Shown here: in pieces, positions 1-11,850 of the stretch
Layout: the number at the start of each line of letters is the position of its first letter
How positions within the stretch are numbered: the first letter of the stretch is position 1
From: Timema cristinae
Lineage: Eukaryota > Arthropoda > Insecta > Phasmatodea > Timematidae
Reading direction: 5' to 3'
Assembly: GCA_039000515.1 (NCBI GenBank)
Contig: JBCFYV010000012.1
Span: forward strand, 38,475,671-38,539,670
Length of the DNA: 64,000 bases
Notes under the pieces: model-generated
Seen by the model: the letters and a program-made list of their open reading frames with translations, nothing else
What the model was told of the DNA's origin: nothing
Databases searched by the model: none
Made by a program: the position numbers and the translations under genes

Positions 1-771
1 AATTATTCATAAATTTAAAACTTCAGACGAAACGTTTCCTTCAACAAAAATGAAAACATATTTCTACAGATGCATCTCTCCTTTCTTTCTCAAGTATGTT
101 CTTGAACATAAACATTTTGTTTTGTTCAAGCATTCAAATAAAAGTTGCCTTCTTGACTTTATCCTAGCAAATGTTGATTGCACTAACAGAATTGGAATGT
201 CACTGTTAAAACTAAGAAATCAAAGTGAATTTTCTGAAAACCAATATAACTTGCTTGGTAAAGGAAAGAGCAAATATATTTTGGAACACACATTTGATAA
301 AGACACTTTTACCAGAGCATCAACAATCAAAGTTACAGAGGATACATACTTTAACTACAAAAGTTTTAGTTCAAAATATTTGGGAAATAAAGAAAAAGAA
401 TGTGTAGGGAATTTGGTTTGAAATGGCGATTAAGGGATTCTACTATTTTTTCTGACCCTACAAGTGGTCCATCAATAGACCATTTAACTATGCAACTCAA
501 AAAAAGTTTTACACCAACCATGAAAGGCCTTGACCCAATGAAAATCTGTCAATGTTCCCAAAGTGCTGTGAACACATCTGAAGAAAACACTGAAAATGTG
601 GGCATTTCTTCTGAGAAGTTGCAGAAACAAGTTGAGTTAGGAAAGAAAAAGTTTGAAATATTGATAATAGAAAGAAGATTCAGCCTCAAAAGCAATGAGC
701 ATTTCATTGAAACCATTATGTCAGATCCCTGTAGAGTTGATATGTCTGTGACTTTGTTTGCTCAAAAGAAG
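1..771 (+). CDS. Unrecognised gene, long exon (5' end outside window), with frame break
   Basis: A reading frame is open from the first bases of the window to the TGA at about 420; an overlapping frame is open from 391 to 816. Both look coding: mixed amino-acid composition and few low-complexity runs in an otherwise stop-rich region. The exon ends at a strong donor, AAGAAG|GTATGT (exon end 771, phase 0), and the second frame only runs on into the intron. The two frames must be joined somewhere in 391-420, next to an A-rich run, so there is either a one-base indel (assembly or mutation) or an intron too small to see. The second part ends with a segment containing KKFEILIIERRF and SVTLFAQKK. 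I see no known domain, signal peptide or membrane span. The 5' exons lie outside the window. It is taken as the same gene as the exons at 1488-1663 and 4559-4754 because the splice phases are compatible. Function unknown. Confidence 0.6.
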
Positions 772-879
772 GTATGTACTTTGTTTATTAAGAGTTTTTA
801 TATCACATCCTTATGACAATGCAGGCTAAAATCAACTTAAAACCTGGTAGGCATCAGAGTTGTCAGCAACCTCATTTGG

Positions 880-1062
880 TCTGGTTTACCGATCATTGGG
901 AGGCCGTTGTTGTTTGAATCCCAACCAGGTGTACTGAGGATGTTTTTCCTAAATGGTTTCCCACTCTCCCTACATATAAATGGATTTCCTCATCTCCATC
1001 CCATCAGTGAGAATATGGGAATAATCCATATGGGTATTAGATGCGAGGCAAAAATAATCTCA
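880..1062 (+). repeat. SINE-B copy (tRNA-derived)
   Basis: It carries a B-box-like segment (TTTGAATCCC) followed by the family body: gtactgagg, then TTTTTCCTAAATGGTTTCCC, then a C/T-rich part. It ends in the common tail seen as catatgggtattagatgcgagg. It is diverged and lies in an intron of the unrecognised gene. Confidence 0.55.
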
Positions 1063-1094
1063 ACATCAGAGTTAAAAGGATGAGGGGGAGTTTT

Positions 1095-1190
1095 AGAAAA
1101 ATGCACCAGAATTCCTCCTGGTGAAGAATGGAAAACTTACCTCAGTACTGGTTGGTAATCTGGATCGAACCTTGGACCCATGATTATTTA
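1095..1190 (-). repeat. SINE-B fragment
   Basis: Read on the minus strand it gives a B-box-like GGTTCGATCC, then a cagtactgagg segment and a TTCCATTCTTC part of the SINE-B body. It is truncated and sits back to back with the plus-strand copy just before it. Confidence 0.4.
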
Positions 1191-1487
1191 AATGTGTTAT
1201 ATTCCACCTCATGCTTTATGCAAGTTTTTTTTTTATGGAAATAAGATTGATCATGCATTCAACTTTTCCTCCTCAAACTTTATAACAAATTAATTTGTAA
1301 TCAACCATCATCATGTCAAGTATAAATGTGTGTGTTCCTAACATATATAATACCTGGCCTCATCAATACAAATTACAACAGTAATGTTATAATGGTTGGT
1401 ATCCTACAATAATTGTTGAACACTTAACATAATTCATGGTACATCAAAATAATTAGTCACCATTGATAATTTAGATGTTATATAAAG

Positions 1488-1663
1488 CCAGCAGATTCCT
1501 TGGCACGAGGTTACATAATGAGTGAACTGCTAGTTCAACTTCTCAAGAGTTTTGTCTGGCCAAGCAACAGAGTGAAGGTCGTGTGGGTGAAAAACTTAGA
1601 CAGTTACCTAATTCGATGGACGGAGGGGAAGGACTTTACTTCTATGTTTCCACATCAGAACAG
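1488..1663 (+). CDS. Probable internal exon of the same unrecognised gene
   Basis: This short open segment encodes about 58 residues, including LLKSFVWPSNRVKVVWVKN, SYLIRWTEGKDF and SMFPHQN, which looks like real protein. A donor CAG|GTTATT ends it at 1663 in phase 2. An acceptor AAAG|CCAGCAG at 1487 would start it in phase 0, matching the phase-0 donor at 771, but it lacks a good pyrimidine tract and is the weak point. The phase-2 end matches the next candidate exon (starting 4559), where the split codon becomes AGT (Ser). The intron before it holds SINE-B fragments. Not recognised as any family. Without the acceptor at 1487 the 5' border could lie elsewhere between about 1470 and 1500. Confidence 0.5.
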
Positions 1664-1983
1664 GTTATTAGTAATACATCTTTTCTTCCCCATAATTTTT
1701 GTTATACATTTAACACAGTGTTATTGATTAGCACCACAGACTATATTTACAGGTGAATCAAAAGCTCTCACCCTCCCTGTTGGATTCATGTCGTCTCAGT
1801 CATAAGCCCCATCAAAATCCAAACAAAAGCTTCTGCTCGGTAACCACGCTTTGTTGAAAACACAAACTCTCAACAATCATGCTCTTAATCAAATTCTTAG
1901 AGGAGGAAAATTAAAAGAAATTTCTATATGCGATTTGCCCAAAGCTTGTTTTCACTGTATTTCATAAAGTTATTATTTTTAAC

Positions 1984-2145
1984 AGTAGACTAGACTGCTG
2001 ATAACAAGGAGATCAAGATTCTAATCTCAGTCAGGCATACTTGGATGGATTTCCAAAATAGTTTTCCACGCTTCCTCTATGCAAATATGGGTACAATTCC
2101 TCTAAATATAACCTTTATAGTTCCTAAAACCATCAACATAATTAG
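1984..2145 (+). repeat. SINE-B copy, 5' truncated
   Basis: The segment gactagactgctgataacaa, a B-box region (TCTAATCTCAGTCAGGC), AAATAGTTTTCCACGCTTCC and CTCTATGCAAATATGGGTAC match the SINE-B body seen at 36236 and 60158. The shared 3' tail is lost. Confidence 0.5.
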
Positions 2146-2436
2146 TACATAAGCATATAACCCTAACAAGTAGTAAGCTAAATATATAATATTTATATAA
2201 TTTTAATCTAATAAAAATCACCTTGGTGGACTCCTTAGCTATAGTATATGAGCATACTAATCAAATTAGATTAATATTACTAAGCCAATAAAAAGACTCA
2301 TTATTTTAGCCTACAATGGTTGGGTCAGTATGTGCCATAAAAACAAAATAAATATGTAACCAGGCTGTCTTAGAATAGGTGTTAGTTATATTAGAGGTTT
2401 TTTTAAATAGGATTTCAATCATATGTTTATAATGCC

Positions 2437-2570
2437 AATTGGTGGTTGCTTTTTCAAAATGATAAATTAATGGCTAAGTGGGCTGGGTGTTGGGCCTATT
2501 ATAGGATTAAGTTAGTTCGTAAGTCAAGTGTTTAAATAGTTTAAAAAGTGCACGTTAAATATTCCTAGCA
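2437..2570 (+). repeat. SINE-C 3' part
   Basis: The 3' body of the SINE-C family (ggattaagttagttcgtaag, then ttaaatag...aaaagtgcacgttaaat) followed by an A-run. The tRNA-like head is missing. It matches the 3' half of the fuller copy at 5348-5580. Confidence 0.5.
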
Positions 2571-3069
2571 AAAAAAAAGTTATTTCAACACCAATGTGCA
2601 ATTTTAAATATTTCATGACAGTTTAATTATTCATGGTGAAATAAGGGAAAATGACAAGGCAAAGTGTTTTGAACAGCGTTACTTCTAAGAAATATACTAT
2701 AAAAGAAAACAAAGCAGTCCAAGAGATTTGAATTTTATATTTTAACATCATTTTATGATTATGTATTGGTTTTGTATACCGCCGCACATTACTATCTGAC
2801 CAAGCTATCTGTATATTTATACTAATAGGTTGGAGATAAATTAGGTGGTATTTACAAAAAATGTATATGCATTTGTTTGGAGGAGAGTGAAAAACCATTT
2901 AGCCAAAAAAACTTCAGTACACAAATTGAGGTCTTGAAACCAGACCTCCCTGTAAGCTTGCGACAGTGACAACTTAGGCCATCTGATCACCAATGCAGGT
3001 GCCACTTCGTGAATACTGATTTCATTGACATAGCATGAATGAAGTAAAGAGATTGAAGCAAAATGCAGG

Positions 3070-3465
3070 CGAGTGAATGAGATTCCTGAGAAGAAAGATT
3101 GGTGTGACAAAATTTGACAGGATGAGAAATGAGAGAATAAGAGGAATAAAGGAATAGCCAGTCAAAGACATGATAGAAAAGGTATGACTAAGGTGGTATG
3201 AACATGTGAGAAGAATGGAGAGAGAAAGGATGATGACTAAGGTGATATGAACATGTGAAAAGAATGGCGAAGGAAAATATGACGACTAAGAAGTGTGGAG
3301 GAAAGAGGAGAGGATTGAGCCAAGGTGGAGAGAGAAAAAGGTGGATAAGGGAGAGAGGTGGTGGGAGGAAAGGAATCGATGGAAAGGCTTATGGCCCAAG
3401 CAAACCCAGCCAGTGGCAGGAAGTTGTCCGTGATGATGATGATGCTTATTATTATTGACATAGAA
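3070..3465 (+). pseudogene. LINE ORF2 C-terminal relic
   Basis: Plus-strand translation in shifting frames gives a basic peptide with RLRRKIGVTKFDRMRNERI, then LRWYEHVRRMERER, then a Lys/Arg/Trp-rich tail (WWEERNRW). The R-W-x-x-H-V-x-R-M block followed by a basic W-rich tail is characteristic of the extreme C-terminus of ORF2 in many non-LTR retrotransposons. A partial duplication of the HVRRM part (near 3190-3265) and several stops show it is dead. It lies in the last intron of the unrecognised gene. The open frames on both strands at 3237-3530 are by-products of its purine-rich composition. Confidence 0.6.
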
Positions 3466-4228
3466 TTACCTTGTTTTAAGTCGGCTCTTATGAGAGCCAC
3501 CCTACACGGGATTATACCATAGATTGACAACTCATAATTACAAACACTTTACCAGAATTTGATGACTCTAGGCAGCCATATATAGACCGCTTCCATTCAC
3601 CCTGTAAGGTAGCAAGCTTATCTTACTTGAATCCACGATGGTATGACTTATTAGATAGGGCCATAATTCAATAAGGCAAGGTTATAGCGCTGTCTTTCTT
3701 GATAAACAAAGTGTACAACAATGATTACAACCTGCTTTAGTGGTCCCATGATCTAAGCCATGAGTACTAAGTGGATAGACTTTTTGGATTTAGAGATCTA
3801 CTCCAGAGAAGGAAAATCATTTGCGATCTTTGGAACAATAGGCTAAAATTGTTAGTTTCATTAGTAAAAAATTACTAACCCATTTTGTGTTTTAATAGTA
3901 AAACTATATTGCATTTAAGAACTTAAAAAGTCCTTTCACACACTGAAACTGAAGTTTTTCATCAAACCACATAATAAATAATTTCCCTGAAAAATATATT
4001 TTCTCATTAAAAACTTGACTTTGAAGTGGATGTATGGCAATGCATAATCTTAGGATAGTTTGTTAATGAGAGTTCATAATTACACACAAATAAAGGCAGG
4101 ATTGTAAATATTCATCAGTCAGACAGCTTCGAAATTTAGATTTTTATAATCTTCATTTGTGGAAAATCTGCAAACCCACTCTTTCATTTTCTTTCTTTTT
4201 TATCTTTTTAATCAATCAACCAAACAAG

Positions 4229-4490
4229 TGGCCGCAGTCGACTGGTAGATTGTGATTGACTGTTTGGCCAACTATGATCAAAGGTGTCACTCTCACTGGA
4301 TTGCCAATGACGAGGAGATCAGTGTTTGAATCTTGGTCGGGCGTACTGAGGAATGTTTTTCTTAAATGATTTCTCACTCTTTCCTCTCAAGCAAATGTGG
4401 TTAAATTTTCTCTAAATTGAACCTTCCTCCTCCTTATCTCAGAAGTGCAGATATGTGGATAGCCCGAATGGGTAGCAAGTGGCGGTGAAA
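4229..4490 (+). repeat. SINE-B copy, nearly complete
   Basis: The tRNA-like head starts gtggccgcagtcgactggta. A B-box region (GTTTGAATCTTGG) is followed by the body (gtactgagg, TTTTTCTTAAATGATTTC, a C-rich part). It ends in the common SINE-A/B tail, gtggatagcccgaatgggta then agcaagtggcggtg, and a short A-run. Confidence 0.65.
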
Positions 4491-4558
4491 AAATAGTCAA
4501 ACAATTCTTACCAACAATACTGTATATCCACACCGTTAATAACTTGGTTTTGTTTCAG

Positions 4559-4754
4559 TCCTGAGCGGAAGTTTTACGAGGCAGCCATCATGTTTTCATC
4601 AGATGCATCATTGCTAGTCAGACACCTCAATTTGGTGTTCTTTCACAATTTGGTTACAGTTCTTCGTATTCAACCATGCAAGTTACTCGTGCTGAGAGAA
4701 AGACCTCACCTTGAAGCTAAAATACTTCCACAAAACATATTTTGTGAGTTTTAG
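4559..4754 (+). CDS. Last coding exon of the same unrecognised gene
   Basis: A strong acceptor (a T-rich tract then TTTCAG at 4558) opens a 64-codon frame ending in TAG at 4752-4754. It follows one split-codon base (the T at 4559, completing Ser). The peptide begins PERKFYEAAIMFSSDASLLV and continues with RHLNLVFFHNL, VTVLRIQPCKLLVLRE and a C-terminal FCEF. It is a compact hydrophobic/basic mix typical of a folded C-terminal domain. The phase agrees with the donor at 1663. It is too short to be found as a long ORF; the acceptor, phase and composition together make it convincing. I cannot name the protein. The intron before it (1664-4558, about 2.9 kb) is filled with SINE-B, SINE-C and LINE debris. 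No clear AATAAA was seen just after the stop. Confidence 0.65.
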
Positions 4755-5347
4755 GAACATTTTCACATAACCTAAGTACTGTGTAGGTATCACATTACAG
4801 GTTACATTACAAATCATAAATAAGCAAAATGCATACAAAATTTCAAGTTTTTAAATTCAGTGATTTAATTTTAAATAATTTTAGTAAGTATTTGTTCAAA
4901 AATCAAGCTACTTTAAAATACAAACATTTGTTTTGATGATTACTTTAAATCAAAGTTGTTCCTTATGTATTAAATGTAAATAGCAGATTTTAGAGGAAAA
5001 TCCAAACATTTGTTATTTTTATTACTATAATATTTAATATGTTTAAAATTACTATTGAAACTACTTCTGTTCTAATTTATTATGGCTTGGATAATACATT
5101 ATTCCTACTTTTGAATTTTTTTTTAAACCTACATTCCTATATTTTCAAAATTAAATGAGAACAATTTTGAATCATTATAATTGTTTTCTGAGGTTCAATT
5201 AACTGAAGTCATAAAATGACTGTTTTTACCATTCTAATGTATTTAACAATGGTGATTCTATTGTAATGTTGGGAGATTGATGCTAGACTCACATTCAGTT
5301 GATAGGTGATGTTGATGTGAATATCTGCTAAGATGCATTTTTAACAA

Positions 5348-5580
5348 TATGTTTAGCTCAATCAGTAGCACTTCTTGTCTACCAAACTGAGGTTCCTGGG
5401 TTTAACTTCCAGCATAGTCAAAAGTTTATCTTTGGTGAAATTGGCGTTTCCGTCGTCACAGTGCTGAATTAACACTGTTAAGACTGGATGTTGTGTCTGT
5501 TCTAGAATTAAGTTAGTTTGTAAGTTGTGTGGCTATATAATCAATTGGATCGGAAAGTGCACATTAAATACTCTAAACAA
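5348..5580 (+). repeat. SINE-C, fullest copy
   Basis: The A-box-like TAGCTCAATCAGTAGCAC and B-box-like CTGGGTTTAACTTCC give a tRNA-like head. The body includes gtgaaattggcgtttcc and a 3' part (ctgttctagaattaagttag, then gtgcacattaaatactc) ending in an A-rich tail. The same 3' part recurs at 2437, 29160 (minus) and 29735. Confidence 0.6.
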
Positions 5581-5589
5581 ACACATATT

Positions 5590-7830
5590 ATGTTGCATAT
5601 ATTTCTAAAATTTGCAAGAAATGTTTAGTACCCCCTTCTATCCTTCCCCCCCCCTCGGTTTCATAATCTGCAGGCTCGCCACAAAGGTTTAAAAAATAAT
5701 CACTTCCTTTAGCAGGTAATAAAAGACAATTTATTAATATTATGACAAATCAAAAACATGTTATATGAATACAAATTGCAATACATCACAAGTGTTTTAT
5801 TATCCTTATACTCTTAGGAGTTGACACTCTCTTCATAGATAGGTTGTGATATCTTCAGTACAAGATTAAATATTTGTTTTTTTGTGTACACTGTACCTAC
5901 AACTAAGAGATCAAAACTAGTGTAACACTGACTTCAGCTCATCATATGGCAAATAATGGTTTCCTTACAGGTATTTTATTGAAGGAATGAATAGGTAACA
6001 TCAGTTGCATTACTATTGGTCTGGAAGAAAACAAGACATTTGTTTGAAACCCAGGATAGAAACACATCAAGATGTGCTTGTGAGCAGACGCTTGGCTTGG
6101 GTGTAAATGCCCGTATAGAGGGTAGTTCACCCACAGTGTGGTTTTTCATATCCCTTCCAAGCTAATGCTTATCATTATGTTGTATTGGCCATGAGGCATG
6201 TCATTTAACTTAATATTAATGCTTAAGGAGTGTGAATCTTATTGAACCACACTAATATTTGAATCGAGGGAATTGAAAACCACATTGAGGAAATAAAAAC
6301 ACTTGTATGGCCATGTTATGGATCGACTTACTTCCTGAGTCTGAGTTGGCCACATTATAGTACGTGTACTAGATGCAGTTTCTTTTAATTATTTTAATTC
6401 AATTAAACTGTAACTAAACTTGTGCTCATACATCGCTACCAGTAATGATAGGCTCCCCAGGGTGTTTTATATGGCTTGATATGTAAAATTACAAATTTAA
6501 AAAAAAAAGAACTTTTTTTTAACTTTCCCTTAATAAAACCTATAAATGCACCTAATTTTTTTTTTATAATTATAAAAAATAAATAAAATGGAGCCATTTG
6601 TTCAAAGCTCAGAAACTGAAAAGTACCTTCCATGTTCCCATGTAGGAAAATGCTGTTTACAAAAGATGAAAATGAATCCTAAAACAAATATGGCAATTTA
6701 TGAAAATAAAAAAAATAAAAATTTGAATTAAACAGTACCCATCCCCTGTGTATAGCAACAAACTGAGTGCACGAATGGAGAGAATCCATTTACCAAGCAG
6801 TTTCTACCTAAGATAAGATAAGTGAAATGAAATAATAGACATTTTTATGGAAACATAATTGTTAAAAAAGAGCATCACATTTCACCAAAGAGTATAAAAT
6901 TATAAAATAAAATATAAAATAATACTTATAAAACTTTATAAAAATATTGTTTGTTCTATGAATTTTCAACTCTCCATTTCCCAGATTCAAAAATATATAT
7001 TTGCCTATAATTCGGAAAATATCATTTTTATGAAATATTCTTTCAAGTACAAATTATTTTATCTTTAACAGTCCTACAACTTTACAATGATAAGATATTT
7101 TGTATCTGAAAGAGTTTCATAGATATGATCAAGATTAGAGATTTCCCCTTGGGTAAAGTAGCCTTTGGAAAATAAGATGCACCATAGTGTTAGTTAGGTT
7201 AAACAGTGCATTAATATGAATTTTAATCAAAATTGTTAGAGCCCATTTTAAGAAAATAAATTTTTCCTTATTTCATACCTAAGTAAACTAACCATAATTT
7301 TAGGATTAGATATATAATTCCAAACACACCTTTGCGGAACCTTATGAACATCCTAAATTCCAAGTTCTAGCCTGATTAGTAGAATGGTTTCAACTCTAGA
7401 CTGAGTAAAAGACCAGATGGCATTGCATAAACCACTTTTTCAGGTTAAGGGAGTGATAAAACGTCTACATCCATCAAAATCTCAAACTTGTTTTTGCGAT
7501 CACAATGCTTTCTTTCCACAAGGGGTCATGAAATAATTTAAACATAACTTAAAACATGAATTTGAAAAAAAAATGTAACCCCCCCCCCAAAACCCCTTCC
7601 CGCAGCATAAAAAAAAAGAAGCCTTTAAATTTCAATTGTAAATGTTGATGCCAACACCCTTGAGAAACGTTGGATCAAACTCTGCTCAGAATCAAAAAAT
7701 GTAGTTTTAGTCTGGTGTGAAAGCATGCAAGGTAGGCCTATGGTGATTTTAAATTCAATATGAGTGGAGTCCCAGATGTTAGTGGTCCCAGTAGAGTTGA
7801 GTCCCTGTAAAAACAATAGTATATAAAATA
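5590..7830. other. Gene-free AT-rich stretch
   Basis: No convincing gene, exon or recognisable element. It contains A/T homopolymers (6498-6575, 6705-6725) and a run of C then A/C near 7577-7600. The small open frames here have no splice or composition support. Confidence 0.5.
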
Positions 7831-7832
7831 CT

Positions 7833-8112
7833 GTAGGTGACCTGGTGGTCTAGGAGTAAGGTGTCAGACTTCTGTGCTGGCGGCCGGGGTTCAATCCTCA
7901 GTCCCGGCACAGATTTATCTGATTTCCAAATCCTTCCTTCACCTCTGACAAGACATCTTGTGAATGTGGGGGAATGCCAGGCCTCCACCGTGGTTCGGAT
8001 TCCACGTTAAACTGTAGGTCCTTTATTTCATCTCACAATCACCCTACCATTACACATTAGAGTAAGTGCGTATAGCCCGAACGGGTAGTAAGACGCGGTG
8101 CTAATAATAATA
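7833..8112 (+). repeat. SINE-A, full-length, with target-site duplication
   Basis: The best complete copy of SINE-A. Its tRNA-like head has an A-box (TGGTCTAGGAGTAAGG) and a B-box (GGGTTCAATCC). The body contains cacctctgacaagacatctt and gaatgccaggcctccaccgt. The tail reads gcgtatagcccgaacgggta, gtaagacgcggtgctaata. Direct repeats TATATAAAATACT flank it (7820-7832 and 8113-8125), marking insertion by target-primed reverse transcription. Confidence 0.85.
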
Positions 8113-8129
8113 TATATAAAATACTAATT

Positions 8130-9430
8130 TGAGTTTAATATTAATAAGTCCATGAAGCTTTATATGAGTCCAATACATTCCCATTTAGAGTTCATTCGCC
8201 AAAGGAATGATAGCTAGCAGAAAATGTAGAATTGGTTAAATAAATACATCAAACTTAAAAAAATTGTTTATTGTGAAAGTTTTGACTGTTAAAAGTGACA
8301 ACAAATCACTACAATATGGTCTTAAAGATCATATGGTTAGGCAAATGTATACATTAGAGTAGAACTGGTAACTTTTTCTAGATGTCAGATATCCTGCCAA
8401 AGATGGGGTAAACATATATTTTAGTTTGTAAAAAGATTTTTGTATGAAATTTAAAAGTTCTGTAAGCTATAAGTAATAATGTTCTGAACCAAGCAAAGTT
8501 ATTAGGTAAAATAAAAGTAAATAAGTAAAATAACTACATGATTTTAGAAGTATAGCAATGTGTTTTTCAACTAAAAATTATCTGCTTTAAATTTGTTTTC
8601 CTTTTAAATAATTAATGTGGTAAATCAAGCATAAATGTTCACAAAATGAAAACATCATTAAATTCAAACAAATTGTTTATTGAAAATAGAAGAAAATTTT
8701 TGAAAAATGATTATTATTTATGTTTGACTGTAACTTTAAAGCTCAGGCTATTGCATCGACTGCTATACATACTATACATTATAAACACTTCCCTCATACA
8801 ACAAAACTCACCTATGTGGTTGCGTTACAATTTACAACCATGTCTAATACAAATGGCACCAAGTTGGCTGGCAACAATATAAGTGAGATAAGTTCTTTAG
8901 GAATGCTCTAACTTTTAAAAATAAATAGATATTGTTTATTTCCTATTAAGTGTTTGTTTACATATAACCTGGTCATGTAGTAAGACATACTGCTAAAAAA
9001 AGTGTTTGTACTTAATAAACATATGTAAGTGCATCATTTGTGTTTTATTCTAATTACATTTATTTTAATAGTAAATTTTGATATTTTATTGTATTCTGAG
9101 AGAGGAACCCCAATTTATAGCACTACTATGAGAAAGGAGGGCTTGCCTTGGGGTGGATCACTTGATGACTGTTGCTCAGGAACCATTTAGATGTACATTA
9201 TTTATGTAACAAACATTTAACTGAGTTTAACTCCACCCATCTTTTTATCTCCCAAGTAATTTCACATAGGTTTAGTGGGTGGTGTAATTTTAAAACTTTG
9301 ATCAATTATACATCTGTGACACAACATGCAGACATACAATAGTATTATTTATAAACTTAAATGTTAACTAAAGGGATTACTCAATAAATGTGAAAATGTT
9401 GCAATATTATAATTCCATCAAACATAGAAT
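8130..9430. other. Gene-free stretch
   Basis: No gene supported. A diverged dispersed repeat (around 8270-8400, with ttgactgtt...agtgaca, agatcatatggtt and gatgtcagatatc) recurs at about 14610-14720. Small frames at 8646-8911 lack any support. Confidence 0.45.
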
Positions 9431-9435
9431 ATTTA

Positions 9436-10843
9436 TAGGGTGTTCAGAAAGTACCTAAGAGCCGATTGATCATGACAGCTGTGTTACGGGTGTGGCTATG
9501 TTGGTGCATGCAAAGGGCAATAGAGGGATTCATTATAAGTGACACCTAAGTTGTTAGAGCGCTGTGATTATTTATGGTTATGTAGTGCTTTAAAATGAAT
9601 AATATAAATAATTCCGCCATGTATGAAGTCTGTGCAGTGATAAAATGTATTATGCAAAGAAAAAAAATACATTCAGCAAAAATTAATTGCCGGTTTTTCA
9701 AGTTTATGACTTTACTCTAATAAGTGAAGGTAAGGTTAGAATATAATGTTGTGAATTTAAATATGGCTGAACAAACCTTCACAGTGATGAACGAAGCAGG
9801 AGGCCTTCTGTTGTGCCTCCAAACTTGTTTAAATGTGTGACTAGGATCTGTGAAAATGGATGTTTCATGCATTATGAACTTTAACTAGATCTTACATACT
9901 GCTCTATATGAGAATGCTAATGATAAGCTTCAGTATCTTATAGTTTGGGTTCAATGAATGCAAATTTATTGATGGACATTGGCTAGAAGCAACAAATATT
10001 ATTATTATTTAGCACCGCGTCTTACTACCCGTTCAGGTTATACGCTCTTACGCTAGTGTAATAGTAGGGTGATTATGAGATGAAATGAAGGACCTACAGT
10101 TTAACGTGGAATCCGAACCACGGTGGAGGCCTGGCATTCCCCACATTCAGCAACAAATTGCATCAGCCTGATATTCCTTTACAACTATGCAATTGATGGC
10201 GACAAGTTCCTTGACTAAATCGTAAATAGAGATGAAACTTGGATTTCGCACGCTAATGTTGAAACAAAGCAAAAGTTTGATGTAATGGATGCACATAGGG
10301 TCATCAAAGCCCAATAAATTTAAGCAAACATTTTCAGAGTGAAAGGTTATGGCAAATGTTTTCTGGAATTGGAAAGGAATACCGCTTCTTGAATTTATGG
10401 AACATGAAATGGCAATCAACAATGAAAAAACTTAGACAGGCTATGCAGAACAAAAGGCGTGGTTTGGCGCCATCCTCCTGCATAACAACACCTAACTGAA
10501 TTTTCTTTGAAGAGTTTGGGAAGTTTGAGCATCTGGTCTAAGCCCAGATCTTGCACCAAGCGAATACCACTTGTTCTTGTACTTGAAAAGAATCCTTGGC
10601 CCATAACACTTCAGGGACGCAATGAGCTCAGAAAGATGACCTGGGACCAGATGAACTCACAGGCGGGAAGCTTTTATGACATGGGTATATCAAAAATAGT
10701 GCCACATTACAACCAACATCTGAATTCTTGCAGTGACTATTTGGAAAAATAGCTTAGGTTAAAATATTAATTTTTTAAGCAATTAACAGTTGTAAGCTTT
10801 AATTTTTTATAGCCGATTGCCCCTTTCTTTTTGAACACCCTTG
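9436..10843 (+). mobile_element. Mariner-family transposon relic with nested SINE
   Basis: TA dinucleotides at 9434-9435 and 10844-10845 bracket the element. Terminal inverted repeats read TAGGGTGTTCAGAAAGT on the left and CAAGGGTGTTCAAAAAGAAA on the inverted right end. The plus strand encodes a degraded mariner transposase. Near 9785, DERSRRPSVVPPNL and RICENGCF match the HTH linker; after 10195, NRDETWISHANVETKQ matches the first catalytic Asp block; KNLDRLCRTK follows near 10420, then AQIL/PSEYHLFLYLKRILG-like codons in shifted frames near 10545-10600. Stops and frameshifts are frequent, so it is inactive. A minus-strand SINE-A fragment (10004-10145) interrupts it. Confidence 0.85.
10004..10145 (-). 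repeat. SINE-A fragment inserted in the mariner
   Basis: Minus-strand copy. From the left it shows an ATT-rich tail, then (inverted) the gcgtcttactacccgttcag tail and the body up to tggaggcctggcattcccca. The tRNA head is missing. It lies between the two halves of the mariner transposase, so it is younger than the mariner. Confidence 0.75.
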
Positions 10844-10849
10844 TAAAAG

Positions 10850-11840
10850 CTTTAAAATTTTACTTGGCAGCTGTTTGATTATTTTCAGAAAATATCATGA
10901 AGTTTGTTAAGTTATTACAAATAAAAGTATTTGCCTAATAAAACACACTGGGTTATGTCAGGACCATAATCCACTTAACGTTCAAGTAATTTAACATCCG
11001 TTAACTTTCACTTAATGTAAAGAAACTAGTGTATGGTCAGGATTCACATAACAAAATGTAACATGAGCAAAAGCACAGACAATGAATTTGGACTGATTGA
11101 TAACAAATTGTTCAATAAAATTAAACTCAAGCATTTAGGGCTTATAATCCTGCAAGTACTTGCAATAGAAGCTTAAGGAATATCAAACTAAACAATTGTA
11201 AAAGAGGCTACAACGTTTTAGAATTTGAGAGATGCAAACAAGTGAACAAACTATATAAAAGGAGTCATCTCCATACTAGAAAAAAAAATGAAGTACTAAA
11301 TAGGATTGTTGACATTGCTCACATCATGATTGGCTAGCCAGAACATGTATCCTTAACTAAACTTGAATGTAACATAAAAACCCTCCCTTGCACAAACCTT
11401 AAGTTAAGTAAGCAATAAGTCGACTAAATCATGATAGTTTCCATTTAAAAACACAAGATAAACTTTTACCTTGTGTAACAGTACTTTAACTTAAAGTTGA
11501 TCGTGACCCTGGTATTGAACTATAGCGATCAGCAGGCCTCCTGAAATTTTAAAGTCTAGTAGCCAGCTAGTTTAACTGGTCACCAGCTAGAATAAGAAAC
11601 CTTAATGTCTTAATGTTACATGGATAATTTAAAATTATATCATCAATTATGACAGTAAGGCTTTCTTGTAGTATATTGTCTTAACTTATAAAACTCTAAG
11701 CTGAACAAGGTAATAATATATCTATCAAATATAGCTCTTTAAATATATAAAGTTTTACATAAGCAAAAAAACTTTAATATTCAAGTAAATACAAAAACAG
11801 CCACATATGTTTAAAAATCGATTGGAACTAAAATGTTTCA
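10850..11840. other. Gene-free stretch
   Basis: AT-rich DNA with many short direct repeats of taacttaa type. No frame, splice pair or named repeat could be supported. Confidence 0.4.
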
Positions 11841-11850
11841 AAGATCAATC

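Noticed and set aside
3237..3530. Minus-strand Ser/Leu/Pro-rich frame
   Set aside because: Antisense of the purine-rich LINE C-terminus.
7833..7905. Functional tRNA gene at the head of SINE-A
   Set aside because: Same head is followed by the same body in other copies, with target duplications, so it is a SINE.
10147..10604. Minus-strand frames of 91 and 62 codons
   Set aside because: Antisense of the mariner transposase relic.
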